The translations under genes were made by a program, and so were the position numbers. Below are positions 22,575 to 31,654 of a stretch of DNA of 64,000 nucleotides, piece after piece. How positions within the stretch are numbered: the stretch's first letter is position 1; every line of letters begins with the position of its first letter. Below the pieces are notes generated by a model. The model was not told the DNA's origin. It saw nothing but the letters and a program-made list of their open reading frames with translations, and did not search any database. Source of the stretch: Nonomuraea basaltis (GTDB taxonomy: Bacteria > Actinomycetota > Actinomycetes > Streptosporangiales > Streptosporangiaceae); assembly GCF_005893125.1 (NCBI RefSeq), contig NZ_VCJS01000005.1:62001-126000 (forward strand), given 5' to 3'.

Positions 22575-24195
22575 TCGGCTCGTCACTCTCCCTGAAGGTC
22601 TGCCTGATCTGACGCTCGGCTGGGAGGTCGTCCGGTGGGCGACCAAGTACTTGAAGCAGCCGAACGGGCCCCGGGCCGGGCAGCGGTTCGAGTTCACCGA
22701 CTCGCAGATCCGGTTTCTGCTGTGGTTCTACGCGGTCAACGAGTCGGGCGACTGGCTGTTTCATCATGCGGTGCGCCGGCTGGCGAAGGGCTCGGGCAAG
22801 TCGCCGTTCGCCGCGTTGTGGGCGCTCGCGGAACTGACGGCGCCGGTACGGCTGAAGGACTTCGATCGCAAGGCGCCTGGCGGGTGTGTGGGCAAACCGG
22901 TCGACATGCCGTGGGTGCAGATCGTGGCCACGGCGGAGAGCCAAACAAAGAACACAATGCGCATGGTGCGCGCGTTCGCACCCAAGGGTTCCCGGCTGGT
23001 CCACGAGTTCGCCTTGGATCCCGGCAAGACGCAGTACTTCAAGGCGCCTGAGGGGACGCTGGAGCAGATCACCTCGTCGTACACCGCGGCGGAAGGCGCA
23101 GAGGCTACGGCGATCGTCGGTGACGAGTTGGAGCACTGGAAGCCGAACAACGGCGGCACGGACTTGTCCTCGACGCTGGCGGACAACCTGGCCAAGTCGG
23201 GGTCGCGGATGCTCGGCACCTGCAACTCGTGGATCCCCGGCGCAGGCTGCGTCGCAGAAGCCGACTGGGACGCGTGGGTGGCTCAGGAAGAGGGCCGCAC
23301 CCGGAATGAGTCCCGGATCCTTTACGACGCTCGGATTGCCCCTCCGGACACGGACATGACGGACGAAGCCTCGCTGCGCCGCGCCTTGCAGATCGTCTAT
23401 GACGACTGCTGGTGGGTGAATCCGCAGGCCATCATCACCCGGATCTGGGACCCGAGGTCGAAGCCGGATGACAGCCGCCGCAAGTACCTCAACCAGCCGA
23501 CCGCGGCGGAGGACGCGTGGATCACGCCACAGCAGTGGAGCGCACTCGCGGACCCGACACAGGTTGTGGCCGACGGCGAAGAGATCGTCGCGTTCTTTGA
23601 CGGATCCAAGTCCCGCGACGCAACCGCGCTGGTTGGCTGCCGGGTGTCGGACGGGCACGTGTTCACGATCGGCGTGTGGGAGCCGGACACCGCGCATGAC
23701 ACCGACTCGGTCGTCCCCGTCCATGAGATCGACGCCGCGGTTGAGCAGATGTTCGGCCGCTGGCAGGTGCTCGGGTTCTTCTCGGACGTGAAGGAGTGGG
23801 AAGGCTTCGCGAAGGTCACCTGGCCGGAGCGATACGCCGACCGGCTGCTCGTCAAGGCCGTCCCGACCGGCAAGGATCCGCAACCGATCGCGTGGGACAT
23901 GCGCAGCCGGGTGTACGACTTCACGCAGGCGTGCGAGCTGACTGAGACCGAGATAGCAGATACGCGGTTCACGCATGACGGCGATGCCCGTGTTGCCCGG
24001 CATATGGGAAACGCGCGCCGCCGGCCGAACCGGTACGGGGTGTCGATCGGCAAGGAATCTCCTGACTCTCCAAAGAAAATCGATGCCGCTGTGTGCGTGA
24101 TCGGCGCCCGGATGGTGCGGCGGCTGCTGCTTGCGGCGCCCGGCTACAAGAACCGCAAAACGACCCGCTCGGGCCGCGTGTACGGATTCGCTTAG
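22546..24195 (+). CDS. Terminase large subunit (ATPase/nuclease)
   Basis: A 549-residue packaging motor. Walker A is in RRLAKGSGKSPF (about residues 77-88) and Walker B in ATAIVGDELEHW (about 185-196). The C-terminal RuvC-like nuclease starts at IVAFFDGSKSRDATALVG (about 346-363), and a late Asp lies in KKIDAAVCVIGA. ATG 22546 overlaps the small subunit gene, as expected for coupled subunits. Length is normal for the family. Confidence 0.95.
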   Translation: MNTSVASPADRLVTLPEGLPDLTLGWEVVRWATKYLKQPNGPRAGQRFEFTDSQIRFLLWFYAVNESGDWLFHHAVRRLAKGSGKSPFAALWALAELTAPVRLKDFDRKAPGGCVGKPVDMPWVQIVATAESQTKNTMRMVRAFAPKGSRLVHEFALDPGKTQYFKAPEGTLEQITSSYTAAEGAEATAIVGDELEHWKPNNGGTDLSSTLADNLAKSGSRMLGTCNSWIPGAGCVAEADWDAWVAQEEGRTRNESRILYDARIAPPDTDMTDEASLRRALQIVYDDCWWVNPQAIITRIWDPRSKPDDSRRKYLNQPTAAEDAWITPQQWSALADPTQVVADGEEIVAFFDGSKSRDATALVGCRVSDGHVFTIGVWEPDTAHDTDSVVPVHEIDAAVEQMFGRWQVLGFFSDVKEWEGFAKVTWPERYADRLLVKAVPTGKDPQPIAWDMRSRVYDFTQACELTETEIADTRFTHDGDARVARHMGNARRRPNRYGVSIGKESPDSPKKIDAAVCVIGARMVRRLLLAAPGYKNRKTTRSGRVYGFA

Positions 24196-24205
24196 GAGGC
24201 ATTGG

Positions 24206-25609
24206 GTGGCGCTCGACCAAGAACAGGCTGAGGCCACCGTGCGGACTCTGCTGGAGCTGCGGAAGCCGGAACAGGCCAGGCTGGATCGGATCGCGGCGTA
24301 CGTCCGGGGCGAGCACAACAGCGTGTACGTGCCCAGGTCGGCGCGGGACGAGTACACATGGCTGCGCAACCGCGCCAAGGTCAACATGCTGCGGCTGGTG
24401 GTGACGGTCGTCGCCCAGAACCTGTACGTGGACGGCTACCGGCCGGCTGGGATGGCGGACAACGCGGATCCGTGGAAGGTGTGGCAGGCGAACCGGATGG
24501 ACGCCCGCCAGCACGGCATTCACCGGTCAGCGTTGAAGTACGGCATCTCGTACGCCAGCGTGCTGCCTGGGGAGCCGGTCCCGGTGATCACGCCGATGTC
24601 GCCGCGCAGGCTCACCGCCTTCTACAGCGACCCGGCCAACGATGAATGGCCTCTGTTCGCGGTCGAGGTGACGTCAGAGAAGGTGAAGGGCGAGGGTGGC
24701 CGTCTGGTGGCGCGGCGGCTGGTCCGCCTGTACGACGAGACGTCCACGTACCGTTTCACCGGTGACGCCGAAGGTAGGCGACTTGTGGCCGGCCCGGTGG
24801 ACGACCACGACATGGGCGTCTGCCCGGTGGTGCGCTACCTGAACGAGATCGACCTGGACGAGGACGAGGCCGTCGCCGGCGAGGTCGAACCGCTGATCGA
24901 GATTCAAGACCAGGTTAACTCCACCACGTTTAACCTGCTCATGGCGCAGCAGTACGCGGCGTTCAGGCAGCGCTGGGTGACGGGGATGGCGCCGGCGCAG
25001 GACACGGACGGCAACCCGATCGAGCCGTTCCGGGCGGGTGTGGACAGGCTGTTCGTGGCTGAGGACGCGGACACGAAGTTCGGAGAGTTTTCCGAGAGCA
25101 GCCTTGAGGGGTACCTGCGGTCGCGGGAGGAGTCGATCCGTGAGATGGCGACCATCAGCCAGACGCCGCCCTACTACCTGCTCGGGCAGATGGCCAACCT
25201 CAGCGCCGAGAGCCTGGTAGCCGCGAGGGACGGCCTTGACCGCAAGGTAGAGGAGCGTAAGTCGTCGTTCGGTGAGGCGCACGAGCAGACGCTGAGACTG
25301 GCGGCGCTGGCCAGCGGCGACAAGGACGCCTGGCAGGACGAGTCCGCACAGGTGGTGTGGCGGGACACCTCGAGCCGGGCGCTGGCGGCGACGGTGGACG
25401 CCCTCGGCAAGCTCAGCCAGATGCTCGGGGTGCCGCAGCAGGAGCTGTGGGAGAAGATCCCGGGTGTCACCCAGACGGACGTGGCCAGGTGGAGGTCGTC
25501 AGCCGCGGAGGCGGACGCGTTCACCCAGTTGAACCATATGCTGGAACGGCAGATGGCGCCCGCCGCGGACGATGTGCCGGAGTCGGTGAATGGCCAGCCC
25601 GCAGGCTGA
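24206..25609 (+). CDS. Portal protein, SPP1 gp6-like
   Basis: A 467-residue dodecameric head-vertex protein. GTG 24206 follows AGGAGG. Signatures include NMLRLVVTVVAQNLYVDGY (about residues 56-74) and the membrane-like central helix region QVNSTTFNLLMAQQYAAFRQR (about 235-255), then REMATISQTPPYYLLGQMANLSAESL, which is diagnostic for phage portals. It nucleates procapsid assembly and passes DNA during packaging. Confidence 0.95.
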   Translation: MALDQEQAEATVRTLLELRKPEQARLDRIAAYVRGEHNSVYVPRSARDEYTWLRNRAKVNMLRLVVTVVAQNLYVDGYRPAGMADNADPWKVWQANRMDARQHGIHRSALKYGISYASVLPGEPVPVITPMSPRRLTAFYSDPANDEWPLFAVEVTSEKVKGEGGRLVARRLVRLYDETSTYRFTGDAEGRRLVAGPVDDHDMGVCPVVRYLNEIDLDEDEAVAGEVEPLIEIQDQVNSTTFNLLMAQQYAAFRQRWVTGMAPAQDTDGNPIEPFRAGVDRLFVAEDADTKFGEFSESSLEGYLRSREESIREMATISQTPPYYLLGQMANLSAESLVAARDGLDRKVEERKSSFGEAHEQTLRLAALASGDKDAWQDESAQVVWRDTSSRALAATVDALGKLSQMLGVPQQELWEKIPGVTQTDVARWRSSAAEADAFTQLNHMLERQMAPAADDVPESVNGQPAG

Positions 25610-26330
25610 ACGGCTCGCCGAACAGCACCGCGTCCAGCAGGTCGCTCTCCGCGCCGGGGTGAGCCGGGACGTCGTCGCGTTGCTGCGGGACCTGTTCGAC
25701 GTCGAGAACGCCGACCGGACGTGGCCCGCCATCCGCTCCATACTCGCGGCCATTGCCGTACAGCAGCGCGGCACATCGGCGACGCTGGCGAACACCTACT
25801 ACGGCCAGGCCCGCGCGGAAGCGGACGTCAGCGGCGCGTTCCTGCCGATCAACCCGGCCGCCCTGGCGGAGGAACTGCTGAAGGTTGTGCTGGACGCCAC
25901 CGGGATAGCCGCGTTCAAACGGGCTATCGCGCTCGGGAGAACCCCAGAGGAAGCGCTGCAGATCGCCGGCGTCACCCTGTCCGGGTCGGTCTCCCGTCTG
26001 GTGTTGTCCGGCGGCCGGGATCAGATTCTCGGCAACGTGCGTGAGGACCGTCAGGCGGTCGGCTGGGCTCGGCTGACGGACGCCGACCCGTGCGCCTTCT
26101 GCTCGATGCTCGCGTCGCGCGGGCCGGTCTACCGGTCCAAGCAGACGGCGAAGTTCGAAGCTCACGACCACTGTGCCTGCATGCCCGTCGCCGCCTGGAG
26201 CCGTGACGAGGCGTGGCTGAATCACAGCCGCGACCTGTATGAGCAGTGGCAGGACATCACCCAGGGGCAGAGCGGCGCGGACGCGCGCAGAGCGTGGCGC
26301 AGGCACTGGGACAACCGCAAGGGAGCGTGA
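25590..26330 (+). CDS. MuF-like minor head protein
   Basis: A 246-residue protein overlapping the portal gene end. The helical N-terminus is followed by WARLTDADPCAFCSMLASRGPVY and KFEAHDHCACMP, the CxxC ... H-x-H-C-x-C signature of MuF/VG15-type head morphogenesis proteins, which bind the portal. Some relatives act as capsid maturation proteases; no catalytic triad can be assigned here. Confidence 0.8.
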   Translation: MASPQAERLAEQHRVQQVALRAGVSRDVVALLRDLFDVENADRTWPAIRSILAAIAVQQRGTSATLANTYYGQARAEADVSGAFLPINPAALAEELLKVVLDATGIAAFKRAIALGRTPEEALQIAGVTLSGSVSRLVLSGGRDQILGNVREDRQAVGWARLTDADPCAFCSMLASRGPVYRSKQTAKFEAHDHCACMPVAAWSRDEAWLNHSRDLYEQWQDITQGQSGADARRAWRRHWDNRKGA

Positions 26331-26332
26331 AG

Positions 26333-26602
26333 ATGGGTCAGCCCGATGCCGACAAGATGCGGAACCTCGTCAAGCAGGGCAAGGCCATGCCGACTCCTGC
26401 CGAGGACGACCGCCCTGGCCGGTTCCCCATCGCTAACCGTGCCGATCTGGAGAACGCGATCCGCGCAGTGGGCCGAGTCCGGCCGGACACCGAGGAGGCG
26501 CGGGCCGCGGTGCGCCGTTTCATCCTGAAGCGGGCGCGCGAACTCAATCTCGGCGATCTCATCCCGCCCACGTGGGCCGGAGACGGTTCTCTCAAGAGCT
26601 AA
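26333..26602 (+). CDS. Small head-region protein, 89 aa
   Basis: Starts 3 bases after the MuF gene. RFPIANRADLENAIRAVGRVRPDTEEARAAVRRFI... is a small helical repeat-like domain found beside actinophage head genes. Function unknown. Followed by a hairpin. Confidence 0.65.
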   Translation: MGQPDADKMRNLVKQGKAMPTPAEDDRPGRFPIANRADLENAIRAVGRVRPDTEEARAAVRRFILKRARELNLGDLIPPTWAGDGSLKS

Positions 26603-26616
26603 CTGACCTTTACCAG

Positions 26617-26646
26617 GGGCCGGAGCCGGCATGGCGCTGGCCCTTT
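26617..26646 (+). terminator. Hairpin with short T-tail
   Basis: GGGCCGGAGCC (26617-26627) pairs with GGCGCTGGCCC (26633-26643), then TTTCG. It lies between the MuF-side genes and the scaffold; it may attenuate so that head protein levels differ. Confidence 0.5.
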
Positions 26647-26701
26647 CGTATGCCCCTAGCCCCGCCGACACGGCGGGCTGTCCCGACATGGGAGTCACCG
26701 A

Positions 26702-27259
26702 ATGTCCGAACCGACACCAGCGGTCGACGTCGAGCAGATGCTTGCCGAGGCTGTTTCCACGCCAGAACTGTCCGCGCCCGAGTCTCAGGCGCAGGAGCCC
26801 GACACGGGCACCGCACCGAAGGACTGGCAGGCCGAGGCCACCAAGTGGAAGTCCCTGGCCAGAAAGCACGAGTCAACGGCCAAGACCCACGCCGACGCGG
26901 CGAAGCGTCTCGCAGAGATTGAAGACGCGCAGAAGACCGAGCAGCAGCGCCTCCAAGAACAGGCGACGGCCGCTGAGCAGCGAGCAACGAAGCTGCAAGC
27001 GGCGAACGCGCGTCTTCTGGCTGCCGCGACGTACGGCATCCCGGCCGATCTGATCGACCTGCTCGGCGACGGAGACGAAGAGCAGATCAACGAGCGGGCC
27101 CGCCTGCTCGCCGAGAGGCTCGCCGCCGCTGTCCCGCCGCCGGCATCCACGGCGCCGGTCAACAGCCGGCCGGTGGAGTCGCTCAAGCCGGGTGCGGCTC
27201 CTGCCGCGTCCGAGCCTGACCCGGACGCGTGGCTGCGCCGCATGGCCGGCCGCACCTAA
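26702..27259 (+). CDS. Scaffolding protein
   Basis: A 185-residue, strongly charged coiled-coil (about residues 35-105: EATKWKSLARKHESTAKTHADAAKRL...), then a Pro/Ala-rich linker and C-terminal PDAWLRRMAGRT. This is the usual form of a siphovirus scaffold placed just before the major capsid gene; it directs procapsid assembly and leaves or is cleaved afterwards. Confidence 0.85.
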   Translation: MSEPTPAVDVEQMLAEAVSTPELSAPESQAQEPDTGTAPKDWQAEATKWKSLARKHESTAKTHADAAKRLAEIEDAQKTEQQRLQEQATAAEQRATKLQAANARLLAAATYGIPADLIDLLGDGDEEQINERARLLAERLAAAVPPPASTAPVNSRPVESLKPGAAPAASEPDPDAWLRRMAGRT

Positions 27260-27334
27260 CCATCCATTCATCGCAGCAACCGGATTCCTGCACGGGGCCC
27301 GGGGCCGCTGCATGCCTGAAAGTGAGGTTGCCCC

Positions 27335-28279
27335 GTGCCCTACAACTCCATCATCAGCAGGGACGCCAGCAACGACCCGCTCGTCCCGACGCCAGTGTCG
27401 GCGCAGATCATTCAGGAGATGCCCGCCAGTTCGGTGATGCTGCAGCGGGCCCTCCAGCGGCGCCTGTCCAGCAAGACCCAGCGTCAGCCCGTTCTCGATG
27501 TGCTGCCGACCGCGTACTTCGTGTCCGGTGATACCGGATTGAAGCAGTCCGGCACCCAGGACTGGAAGAACGTGGAGCTCGTGGTCGAGGAGCTCGCCGT
27601 GATCGTGCCGATCCCGGAGGCGTACCTGGACGACGCTCAGGTGCCGATCTGGGACGAGGTCCGGCCGCGCATCGTGGAGGCGTTCGGCAACAAGATCGAC
27701 GCAGCGTGCCTGTTCGGGACGGACAAGCCGTCCACGTGGGGCGCCCCGATCTACCAGAGCGCCGTCGCCGCGGGCAACGTGGTGACCGCTGGAGCCGACC
27801 TGTCGAAGAACGTCGCCGAGCTGGGTGAACTGCTGGCCAAGGACGGCTTCCCTGTGAACGGGTTCGCGTCCCGCCCGGGGCTGAACTGGAAGCTCGTCGG
27901 CCTTCGGACGACTGACGGGCAGGCGATCTACCAGCCGGACCTGCAGGGCCGTCCTGGCGGCACCCTGTACGGCTACCCGCTGAACGAGGTGTCCAACGGC
28001 TCGTGGGACGCGACCGAGGCTGAGCTGATCGCGGGCGACTGGTCCAAGGCGATCATCGGTCTGCGGCAGGACATCAGCTTCAAGATGTTCACCGAGGGTG
28101 TCATCACCGACGGCTCCAACGCCGTCGTGCTGAACCTGATGCAGCAGGACGCGGTCGCGCTCCGCGCCGTCATGCGGATCGCCTACGCCACCGCAAACCC
28201 GGTGACGCGGCTCAACGCCAGCGCGTCCACCCGCTACCCGTTCGGCGTCCTCCGAGCGGCTTCCTACACCTACTCCTGA
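27335..28279 (+). CDS. Major capsid protein, HK97 fold
   Basis: A 314-residue protein from GTG 27335. FVSGDTGLKQSGTQDWKNVELVVEELAVIVPIPEAYLDDA is the HK97 E-loop/spine region, and FGTDKPSTWGAPIYQSAV and GLRQDISFKMFTEGVITDGSNAVVLNLMQQDAVALRAVMRIAY are P- and A-domain segments. Highest-copy virion protein; followed immediately by a perfect 13-bp hairpin. Confidence 0.95.
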   Translation: MPYNSIISRDASNDPLVPTPVSAQIIQEMPASSVMLQRALQRRLSSKTQRQPVLDVLPTAYFVSGDTGLKQSGTQDWKNVELVVEELAVIVPIPEAYLDDAQVPIWDEVRPRIVEAFGNKIDAACLFGTDKPSTWGAPIYQSAVAAGNVVTAGADLSKNVAELGELLAKDGFPVNGFASRPGLNWKLVGLRTTDGQAIYQPDLQGRPGGTLYGYPLNEVSNGSWDATEAELIAGDWSKAIIGLRQDISFKMFTEGVITDGSNAVVLNLMQQDAVALRAVMRIAYATANPVTRLNASASTRYPFGVLRAASYTYS

Positions 28280-28287
28280 TCCCGCGC

Positions 28288-28316
28288 GCCACCCCAGAGC
28301 CCCGCTCTGGGGTGGC
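28288..28316 (+). terminator. Perfect hairpin after the capsid gene
   Basis: A 13-bp perfect stem GCCACCCCAGAGC / GCTCTGGGGTGGC with a 3-base loop. A strong stem without a T-run; it may stabilise the capsid mRNA or reduce read-through into the glycosyltransferase gene. Confidence 0.7.
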
Positions 28317-28334
28317 ATCCATGGAGGCTCTTTG

Positions 28335-29330
28335 ATGCGTGTCCTCGCCATGCTCCACCTGTATCCGCCGGCCGGGAACGCCGGCGCCGAGTGGGCGATG
28401 CACACCCTGCTCGCCGCTCTGGTGACGGCGGGCCACGACGTGGACGTCCTGATGATCGAACCGCATCGGGAGATGAGCGAGCCGTACACGCTGGACGGGG
28501 TGCGTGTGCACCCCCGCCGCGGCAAGGGCGACCCGTTCGAGTGGCTGCTGTCGGACCGGGCGCCACACGTGATCGTCACACATCTGATGAACACGCCCAG
28601 GGCAACCGTGCTGGGGGAGATGTACGGCATCCCCGTCGTGCACGTCCTGCACAACGACCACGACCACGAACGGTCCTGGCTGGTCCGAGGCCCCGACCTG
28701 GTCGTCTACAACAGCGAGTGGGTGCAACGTTCCTGCCTGGACTGGTGGAAGGACACCCAGACCGGCACGCCTCCGCCCGGGGTCGTGGTTCGCCCGCCGG
28801 TCATCGCGGAGGACTACGCCACCGAGCCGGGCGACCGCGTCACGTTGATCAACATGTGTGAGAACAAGGGCGCTCGCCTGTTCTGGGCGCTCGCCAAGCG
28901 CATGCCCAAGATGAGGTTCCTCGCAGTCAAAGGCGCCTACGGAGCCCAGATCGTCCAGGACCTCCCCAACGTCGATGTGCAGGAGCACGTGCCCGGCGGC
29001 CAGATGCGCGAGCAGGTGTACGCACGCACGCGGGTGCTGTTGGTGCCGTCGTCGTACGAGTCGTGGGGCAGGGTCGCGGCCGAGGCGATGGCATCCGGCA
29101 TCCCGGTGGTGGCTCACCCGACTCCGGGCCTGCTGGAGTCGTGCGGCGACGCCGGCATCTTCTGCGACCGCGACGACATCGACGCCTGGGAACGGCAGAT
29201 CCGCCGCCTGTCCAAGCACCTGGCGTGGAAGAGCGCTTCGGCGAAAGCGCTGGCCCGCTCACGAGAACTCGACCCGTCCGCAGACCTGGACCGGTGGGTG
29301 TCCGCCATCCAAACCGTCGCAAAGGGGTGA
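28335..29330 (+). CDS. GT4-type (GT-B) glycosyltransferase
   Basis: A 331-residue protein. N-terminal MRVLAMLHLYPPAGNAGAEWAMHTLLAAL, central VHVLHNDHDHERSW, and C-terminal VLLVPSSYESWGRVAAEAMASGIPVVAHPTPGLLE, the E-x7-E-type donor-site motif of GT4 enzymes. Likely transfers a sugar from a nucleotide donor onto the capsid or another virion protein, given its place between capsid and connector genes. ATG 28335 follows GGAGG. Confidence 0.8.
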   Translation: MRVLAMLHLYPPAGNAGAEWAMHTLLAALVTAGHDVDVLMIEPHREMSEPYTLDGVRVHPRRGKGDPFEWLLSDRAPHVIVTHLMNTPRATVLGEMYGIPVVHVLHNDHDHERSWLVRGPDLVVYNSEWVQRSCLDWWKDTQTGTPPPGVVVRPPVIAEDYATEPGDRVTLINMCENKGARLFWALAKRMPKMRFLAVKGAYGAQIVQDLPNVDVQEHVPGGQMREQVYARTRVLLVPSSYESWGRVAAEAMASGIPVVAHPTPGLLESCGDAGIFCDRDDIDAWERQIRRLSKHLAWKSASAKALARSRELDPSADLDRWVSAIQTVAKG

Positions 29331-29333
29331 CCG

Positions 29334-29954
29334 GTGGCAACCCTGGCCAGCAAATGCGCCCTCGAAACCCGACTGGGGCGTGTCCTGTCCGCTGAGGAGG
29401 GGGCCCGCGCTGACGCGCTACTGGAGGACGCGTCCGCGCTGGTGCGGTCCTACACGCGCCAGGACTTCGCGCCGCCCGCCTCCGAAACCGTAGTCCTGCG
29501 CGCATCATCGGGCGTGGTCAGGTTGCCGAAAACACCGGTCACAGCCGTGACCGCGGTGGTCGCGGTAGGAGTCGGCGGAGGCCCAGATCTCGCGCTGGCC
29601 GGGTGGGTGTTCGACGGCATCGACGTCATCGACGTGGCCGGCTGGGACTCGCTCATCATCAACCTGCCCGAAACCCTGCACGACACCTGCCTTCCGCCCA
29701 CCTACCGCGTCACCTACGCGCCCGGCTACGCCGCTGTGCCCGCGGACGTGGTGGCGGTGGTGTGCGCGATGGCCATGCGCACCCTGACCGCGCCCACCAT
29801 GGCCGCCGGCGTCACGTCGGAGACCATCGGGTCGTACTCCTACCGGCTCGATTCCGGCGGCATCGGCACGTCCGTGCAGATGGGCGCGTCCGAGAAGATG
29901 GTGCTGGACCGGTACCGGCGCAAGGCCGACACGATCACCGTGCGGATGCGATGA
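29334..29954 (+). CDS. Head-tail connector, gp6-like
   Basis: A 206-residue adaptor. LETRLGRVLSAEEGARADALLEDASALVRSYTRQDF is the helical N-terminal repeat of HK97 gp6-type connectors, followed by beta strands with GWDSLIINLP and RVTYAPGYAAVPADVVAVVCAMAMR. It binds the portal ring and extends the neck. GTG start 3 bases after the glycosyltransferase stop. Confidence 0.85.
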   Translation: MATLASKCALETRLGRVLSAEEGARADALLEDASALVRSYTRQDFAPPASETVVLRASSGVVRLPKTPVTAVTAVVAVGVGGGPDLALAGWVFDGIDVIDVAGWDSLIINLPETLHDTCLPPTYRVTYAPGYAAVPADVVAVVCAMAMRTLTAPTMAAGVTSETIGSYSYRLDSGGIGTSVQMGASEKMVLDRYRRKADTITVRMR

Positions 29955-30289
29955 TCCCCGCCAGGCTGCTGCCGCTGACCGTCATCAAGGTCCGGCCGGC
30001 GACATCAACGGACCGATACGGCAACACCGAGCTCGACTACGGGGCCGCAGCCAGCCGCATCGCCGTCGCGGCGTGGATCGATCAGGCGTCCGCGTCGGAG
30101 GACACCCCGAACGGGCGTGACGTGATCGTCGGCGTGTGGAAACTCATCACCAACCACACCGACCTCGACGCCGCCGACCGCATCGAATGGGGCAGCAGCA
30201 TCTACGAACTCGACGGCCCTGCCTGGCCCGTCCACACCCCGGCCGGACTGCACCACCTCGAGGCCAGACTGCGCAGAGTGGAGGGCTGA
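29951..30289 (+). CDS. Head-tail joining (stopper-like) protein
   Basis: A 112-residue protein with TVIKVRPATSTDRYGNTELDYG and a beta-rich C-terminus (YELDGPAWPVHTPAGLHHLEARLRRV), as in head-closure proteins. It overlaps neighbours by 4 bases and 1 base. Assignment comes from gene order plus the fold-like pattern. Confidence 0.75.
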   Translation: MIPARLLPLTVIKVRPATSTDRYGNTELDYGAAASRIAVAAWIDQASASEDTPNGRDVIVGVWKLITNHTDLDAADRIEWGSSIYELDGPAWPVHTPAGLHHLEARLRRVEG

Positions 30290-30564
30290 TGGCTGTCCGC
30301 GTCGTGCTCAACCCCGTGGGAATGCGGGAGATGCTCCGCTCAAAGGAGGTAGAGCGGGACTTGCTGCGCCGCGGTAAGCAGGTCGCCTCCACCGCCGAGG
30401 CGATCGGTCATCTCCCACACGAAGGTGACGTCGAGTACTACGCGGAATCCTCCGTCGGCTCAACCAGGGCACGCTGTGTCGTGGTCGCCGATCACCCGGG
30501 CGCGCTCGGCCAGGAAGAGGAGTACCGCACGCTTGGCACGGCGATCGATGCGGCGAGGCTGTAG
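30289..30564 (+). CDS. Neck/tail completion protein, HK97 gp10-like
   Basis: A 91-residue protein. VLNPVGMREMLRSKEVERDLLRRGKQVASTAEAIG is the helical start of gp10-like neck proteins, then VVVADHPGALGQEEEYRTLGTAID. Sits in the canonical order between head-tail joining and tail terminator genes. Confidence 0.75.
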   Translation: MAVRVVLNPVGMREMLRSKEVERDLLRRGKQVASTAEAIGHLPHEGDVEYYAESSVGSTRARCVVVADHPGALGQEEEYRTLGTAIDAARL

Positions 30565-30938
30565 TGACTTCCTATCCGGATGCCGAAGACCTGCTCATCG
30601 ACTACCTGCAGCCGATCGTCGGCGTGCCCGTCCGCACCCGCGTGCCGCGCACCAGGCCCGATGTGTGGCTGCATGTGAGGCGCAGCGGCGGCGTCGATGA
30701 CGTTGTCCGCGACCGGCCCCGCCTGGACGTGTTCGCCTGGGCTCCAGACGACGGCGCCACTCGAGACCTGCTGACGACCGCCCGCTCCGCCATCCACGAC
30801 CTGAAGGGGACAACCCTGCTCGGGGTCACCTGCTACCAGGTCGAAGAGTTCCTTGGCCCCACACGCGCCGACGACCGCGAGACCGGCACCCCGCGCATGT
30901 GGATGACCGTGCAGCTCAGTCTGCGAACCACCAGCTAG
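30564..30938 (+). CDS. Tail terminator protein
   Basis: A 124-residue protein. DAEDLLIDYLQPIVGVPVRTRVP, RLDVFAWAPDDGATRDLLTTARSAI and a C-terminal strand MWMTVQLSLR match the small tail-terminator fold. It caps the tail tube and joins it to the neck. GTG overlaps the previous stop. Confidence 0.8.
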   Translation: MTSYPDAEDLLIDYLQPIVGVPVRTRVPRTRPDVWLHVRRSGGVDDVVRDRPRLDVFAWAPDDGATRDLLTTARSAIHDLKGTTLLGVTCYQVEEFLGPTRADDRETGTPRMWMTVQLSLRTTS

Positions 30939-31005
30939 ACCCGCGCATCCAACTGATCCGGCCGTCCGCGCCGGTGTTTCTGCTGCTCACCGAAGGGTTA
31001 ACACC

Positions 31006-31557
31006 ATGACGCTTGACGCACAGAAGGTGCGCGTTGCCGTCACAGGCGCGGTTTACGCTGGCCCGACCTCCTCCACCGCCCCCACGTCGGCCGTATCGGC
31101 CGTCCCAGCCGGGTACAACGATCTCGGCTATATCTCTGAGGACGGCGTCACCGAGGCGTACGACGAGGACGTCCAGGACATCCAGGCGTGGCAGGGCGGC
31201 GCGATCGTCCGCACGCTGATCTCTTCGTCGAAGGCGTCGCTGTCCTTCACGATGATCGAGTCGAAGGCCAGCACGCTGGAGCTGTACCACAAGGGCTCCA
31301 CGATGGAGGCCGTCTCCGGCGGCTACAAGATCGACGTGAAGTTGCCCAACGTCGTGAGGAAGAAGTTCATCCTCGACGTCCTCGACGGCTCCACTCACCT
31401 GCGCATCTACGTGCCGGACGGTGAGGTCACCGAGCGCGGCGAGATCACCTACATCAACGACGAGACCATCTCGTACAACGTCACGATCACCTGCTACCCC
31501 GTCGCCGACGTCGTCATGACCAAGTACTCCGATGACGCCTACTGGGGATATTCGTGA
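31006..31557 (+). CDS. Major tail tube protein
   Basis: A 183-residue protein. VRVAVTGAVYAGP at the N-terminus, GYISEDGVTEAYDEDVQDIQAWQGGAIVRTLISSSKASLSFTMIE and TYINDETISYNVTITCYPV are the beta-barrel strands of siphovirus tube proteins of actinophages. Followed by a hairpin and then the tail chaperones. Confidence 0.92.
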   Translation: MTLDAQKVRVAVTGAVYAGPTSSTAPTSAVSAVPAGYNDLGYISEDGVTEAYDEDVQDIQAWQGGAIVRTLISSSKASLSFTMIESKASTLELYHKGSTMEAVSGGYKIDVKLPNVVRKKFILDVLDGSTHLRIYVPDGEVTERGEITYINDETISYNVTITCYPVADVVMTKYSDDAYWGYS

Positions 31558-31572
31558 TCGTTTTCTGAGACT

Positions 31573-31613
31573 CCGGGGTGGGAGCGAATCGCGCGGGTCC
31601 GCACCCACCCCGG
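31573..31613 (+). terminator. Hairpin after the tail tube gene
   Basis: CCGGGGTGGG (31573-31582) pairs perfectly with CCCACCCCGG (31604-31613). Its placement after an abundant protein gene suggests attenuation or mRNA stabilisation. Confidence 0.6.
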
Positions 31614-31654
31614 TATCACCATGCACCCGCGCGACCGCATGAAAGGACCCGCGC

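Noticed and set aside
22369..24387. Long leftward open frame (672 codons) opposite the terminase
   Set aside because: Antisense shadow produced by high-GC codon bias; the rightward frame has full terminase motifs.
27270..27330. GC-rich palindrome ahead of the capsid gene
   Set aside because: The GGGGCCCGGGGCC run is mostly a direct repeat with a one-base centre; stable stem pairing is weak.
26873..28654. Leftward open frame of 593 codons over the scaffold and capsid genes
   Set aside because: Crosses several real genes and a hairpin; no recognisable domain.
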